In this document: in pieces, positions 5,242 to 5,742 of the stretch | How positions within the stretch are numbered: position 1 is the first letter of the stretch | How the letters are laid out: each line of letters opens with the position of its first letter | NCBI GenBank assembly: GCA_003449595.1 | Contig: DMHB01000078.1 | Span: forward strand, 1 to 5,742 | Length of the DNA stretch: 5,742 nt | Direction: 5' to 3' | DNA from: Microscillaceae bacterium | GTDB lineage: Bacteria; Bacteroidota; Bacteroidia; Cytophagales; Microscillaceae | Made by a program: the position numbers and the translations under genes | Notes under the pieces: generated by a model | What the model saw: only the letters and a program-made list of their open reading frames with translations | Told to the model about the DNA's origin: nothing | Database searches by the model: none

Positions 5242-5742
5242 TTGACAAAGATAGACTTATTGGCCATTGCCCCTCACCCCGACGATGCCGAGCTGGGCTG
5301 TGGCGGCACCCTTGCCAAACACCGCGCTTTGGGCAAAACCACGGGCATCATCGACCTGACCGCCGGTGAGCTGGGCACACGAGGCAGCGCTCCCATCCGC
5401 TTGCGCGAAGCCCAAACAGCCGCCGAAATCTTGGGCCTCACCATCCGTGAAAACTTGGGCTTTGAAGATGGCTTTTTTACCCAAGATAAAGCCACCCTGC
5501 TGCGCCTCATTGCTGCCATTCGGCAATACCAACCCGAGGTCGTGCTGGCAAGCGCTTTGCGCGATAGGCACACCGACCACGCCAAAGGGGCAGAACTCAT
5601 CAAAACCGCTTGCTTTTTAGCAGGCTTGGCACGCATCGAAACCCTGCACCCCCAAACCGGTCAGCCGCAACCTGCTTGGCGGCCTCGGGCGGTTTACCAT
5701 TTTATACATGATTACCTGCTTTTGCCTACTTTGGTGGTCGAT
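5242..5742 (+). CDS. bshB1: BshB1-type N-acetylglucosaminyl-malate deacetylase, 3' end cut by window
   Basis: The first 167 codons of a PIG-L/LmbE-family zinc deacetylase, open to the window end. BshB1 removes the acetyl group from GlcNAc-malate in bacillithiol synthesis, after BshA and before BshC, in the cytoplasm. The first zinc motif is HPDD, giving His12, Asp14 (expected catalytic base) and Asp15, followed by AELGCGGTL. The BshB1-type stretch DLTAGELGTRGSAPIR comes next, at about residues 40-55. The second motif DRHTDHAKG supplies His110 and the third zinc ligand His113. His12, Asp15 and His113 fall at the same numbers as the zinc ligands of the Bacillus cereus homologue BcZBP. The segment AWRPRAVYHFIHDY near 146-159 also fits the family. 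The start is TTG at 5242, giving MTKIDLLAIAPHPDD: an in-frame stop lies at 5233-5235 and no in-frame ATG occurs in the visible part, so TTG is the only ordinary start available. Family members are usually about 235-240 residues, so about 70 are missing on the right. bshA and bshC are not in view. Confidence 0.92.
   Translation, partial: MTKIDLLAIAPHPDDAELGCGGTLAKHRALGKTTGIIDLTAGELGTRGSAPIRLREAQTAAEILGLTIRENLGFEDGFFTQDKATLLRLIAAIRQYQPEVVLASALRDRHTDHAKGAELIKTACFLAGLARIETLHPQTGQPQPAWRPRAVYHFIHDYLLLPTLVVD
5246..5253 (-). promoter_or_regulatory. Candidate -7 box TATCTTTG upstream of the channel gene
   Basis: Read on the minus strand this is TATCTTTG, an exact TAnnTTTG match pointing toward the channel gene, with the ATG 123 bases downstream. 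It overlaps codons 2-4 of bshB1, and no -33 TTTG is seen at the usual distance. If used, the channel transcript would start within the bshB1 5' region and the two divergent transcripts would overlap by about 100 bases. Confidence 0.22.

Noticed and set aside
5257..5636. Minus-strand open frames over the right end
   Set aside because: The plus strand encodes a clear BshB1 with all zinc ligands in place, so these are antisense shadows.
1..5742. CRISPR arrays, tRNA or rRNA genes, insertion sequences
   Set aside because: No regularly spaced repeats, cloverleaf-like segments or rRNA-like stretches were seen by eye, and no transposase-like protein is encoded.

Overview
The window looks like chromosomal DNA of a Bacteroidota bacterium, probably Cytophagales-like. 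Evidence: starts lack clear Shine-Dalgarno sequences, TAnnTTTG-type -7 promoter boxes lie in the gaps, the base composition is moderate, and a bacillithiol-type BshB1 deacetylase and bacterial CASTOR/POLLUX-like channel are present. The order-level placement is inference.

Layout. Positions 1-179 hold no convincing gene but are dense in inverted repeats and contain a near-ideal Bacteroidota promoter. Next, on the minus strand (180-917), is an orphan protein with three 41-residue amphipathic repeats, a Ser/Gly linker and a C-terminal cap resembling the end of a phage or phage-like tail tape-measure protein. No other tail gene is in view, so it may be a remnant. A promoter with a palindrome over its -7 box (920-937) then leads into a plus-strand run of three genes: a TPR lipoprotein (969-1694), an RMD1/YagE (DUF155) family membrane-anchored protein (1718-2509) and a YgjP-like HExxH zinc-dependent hydrolase (2542-3201). 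Gaps of 23 and 32 bp suggest an operon.

The run meets, tail to tail across 14 bp, a minus-strand gene (3216-5123) for a 635-residue two-TM channel with two cytoplasmic RCK/TrkA-N-like units, of the bacterial CASTOR/POLLUX-related group. A 118-bp AT-rich divergent gap separates it from the 5' part of bshB1 (from 5242, cut by the window end), which starts with TTG.

The genes do not form one obvious pathway. The TPR/DUF155/YgjP set is a plausible cell-envelope or maintenance operon of unknown role, the channel is an ion-homeostasis gene, and bshB1 belongs to low-molecular-weight thiol synthesis. No complete new defence or mobile system is visible. The most unusual parts are the hairpin-rich promoter region at the left edge and the orphan repeat protein beside it.
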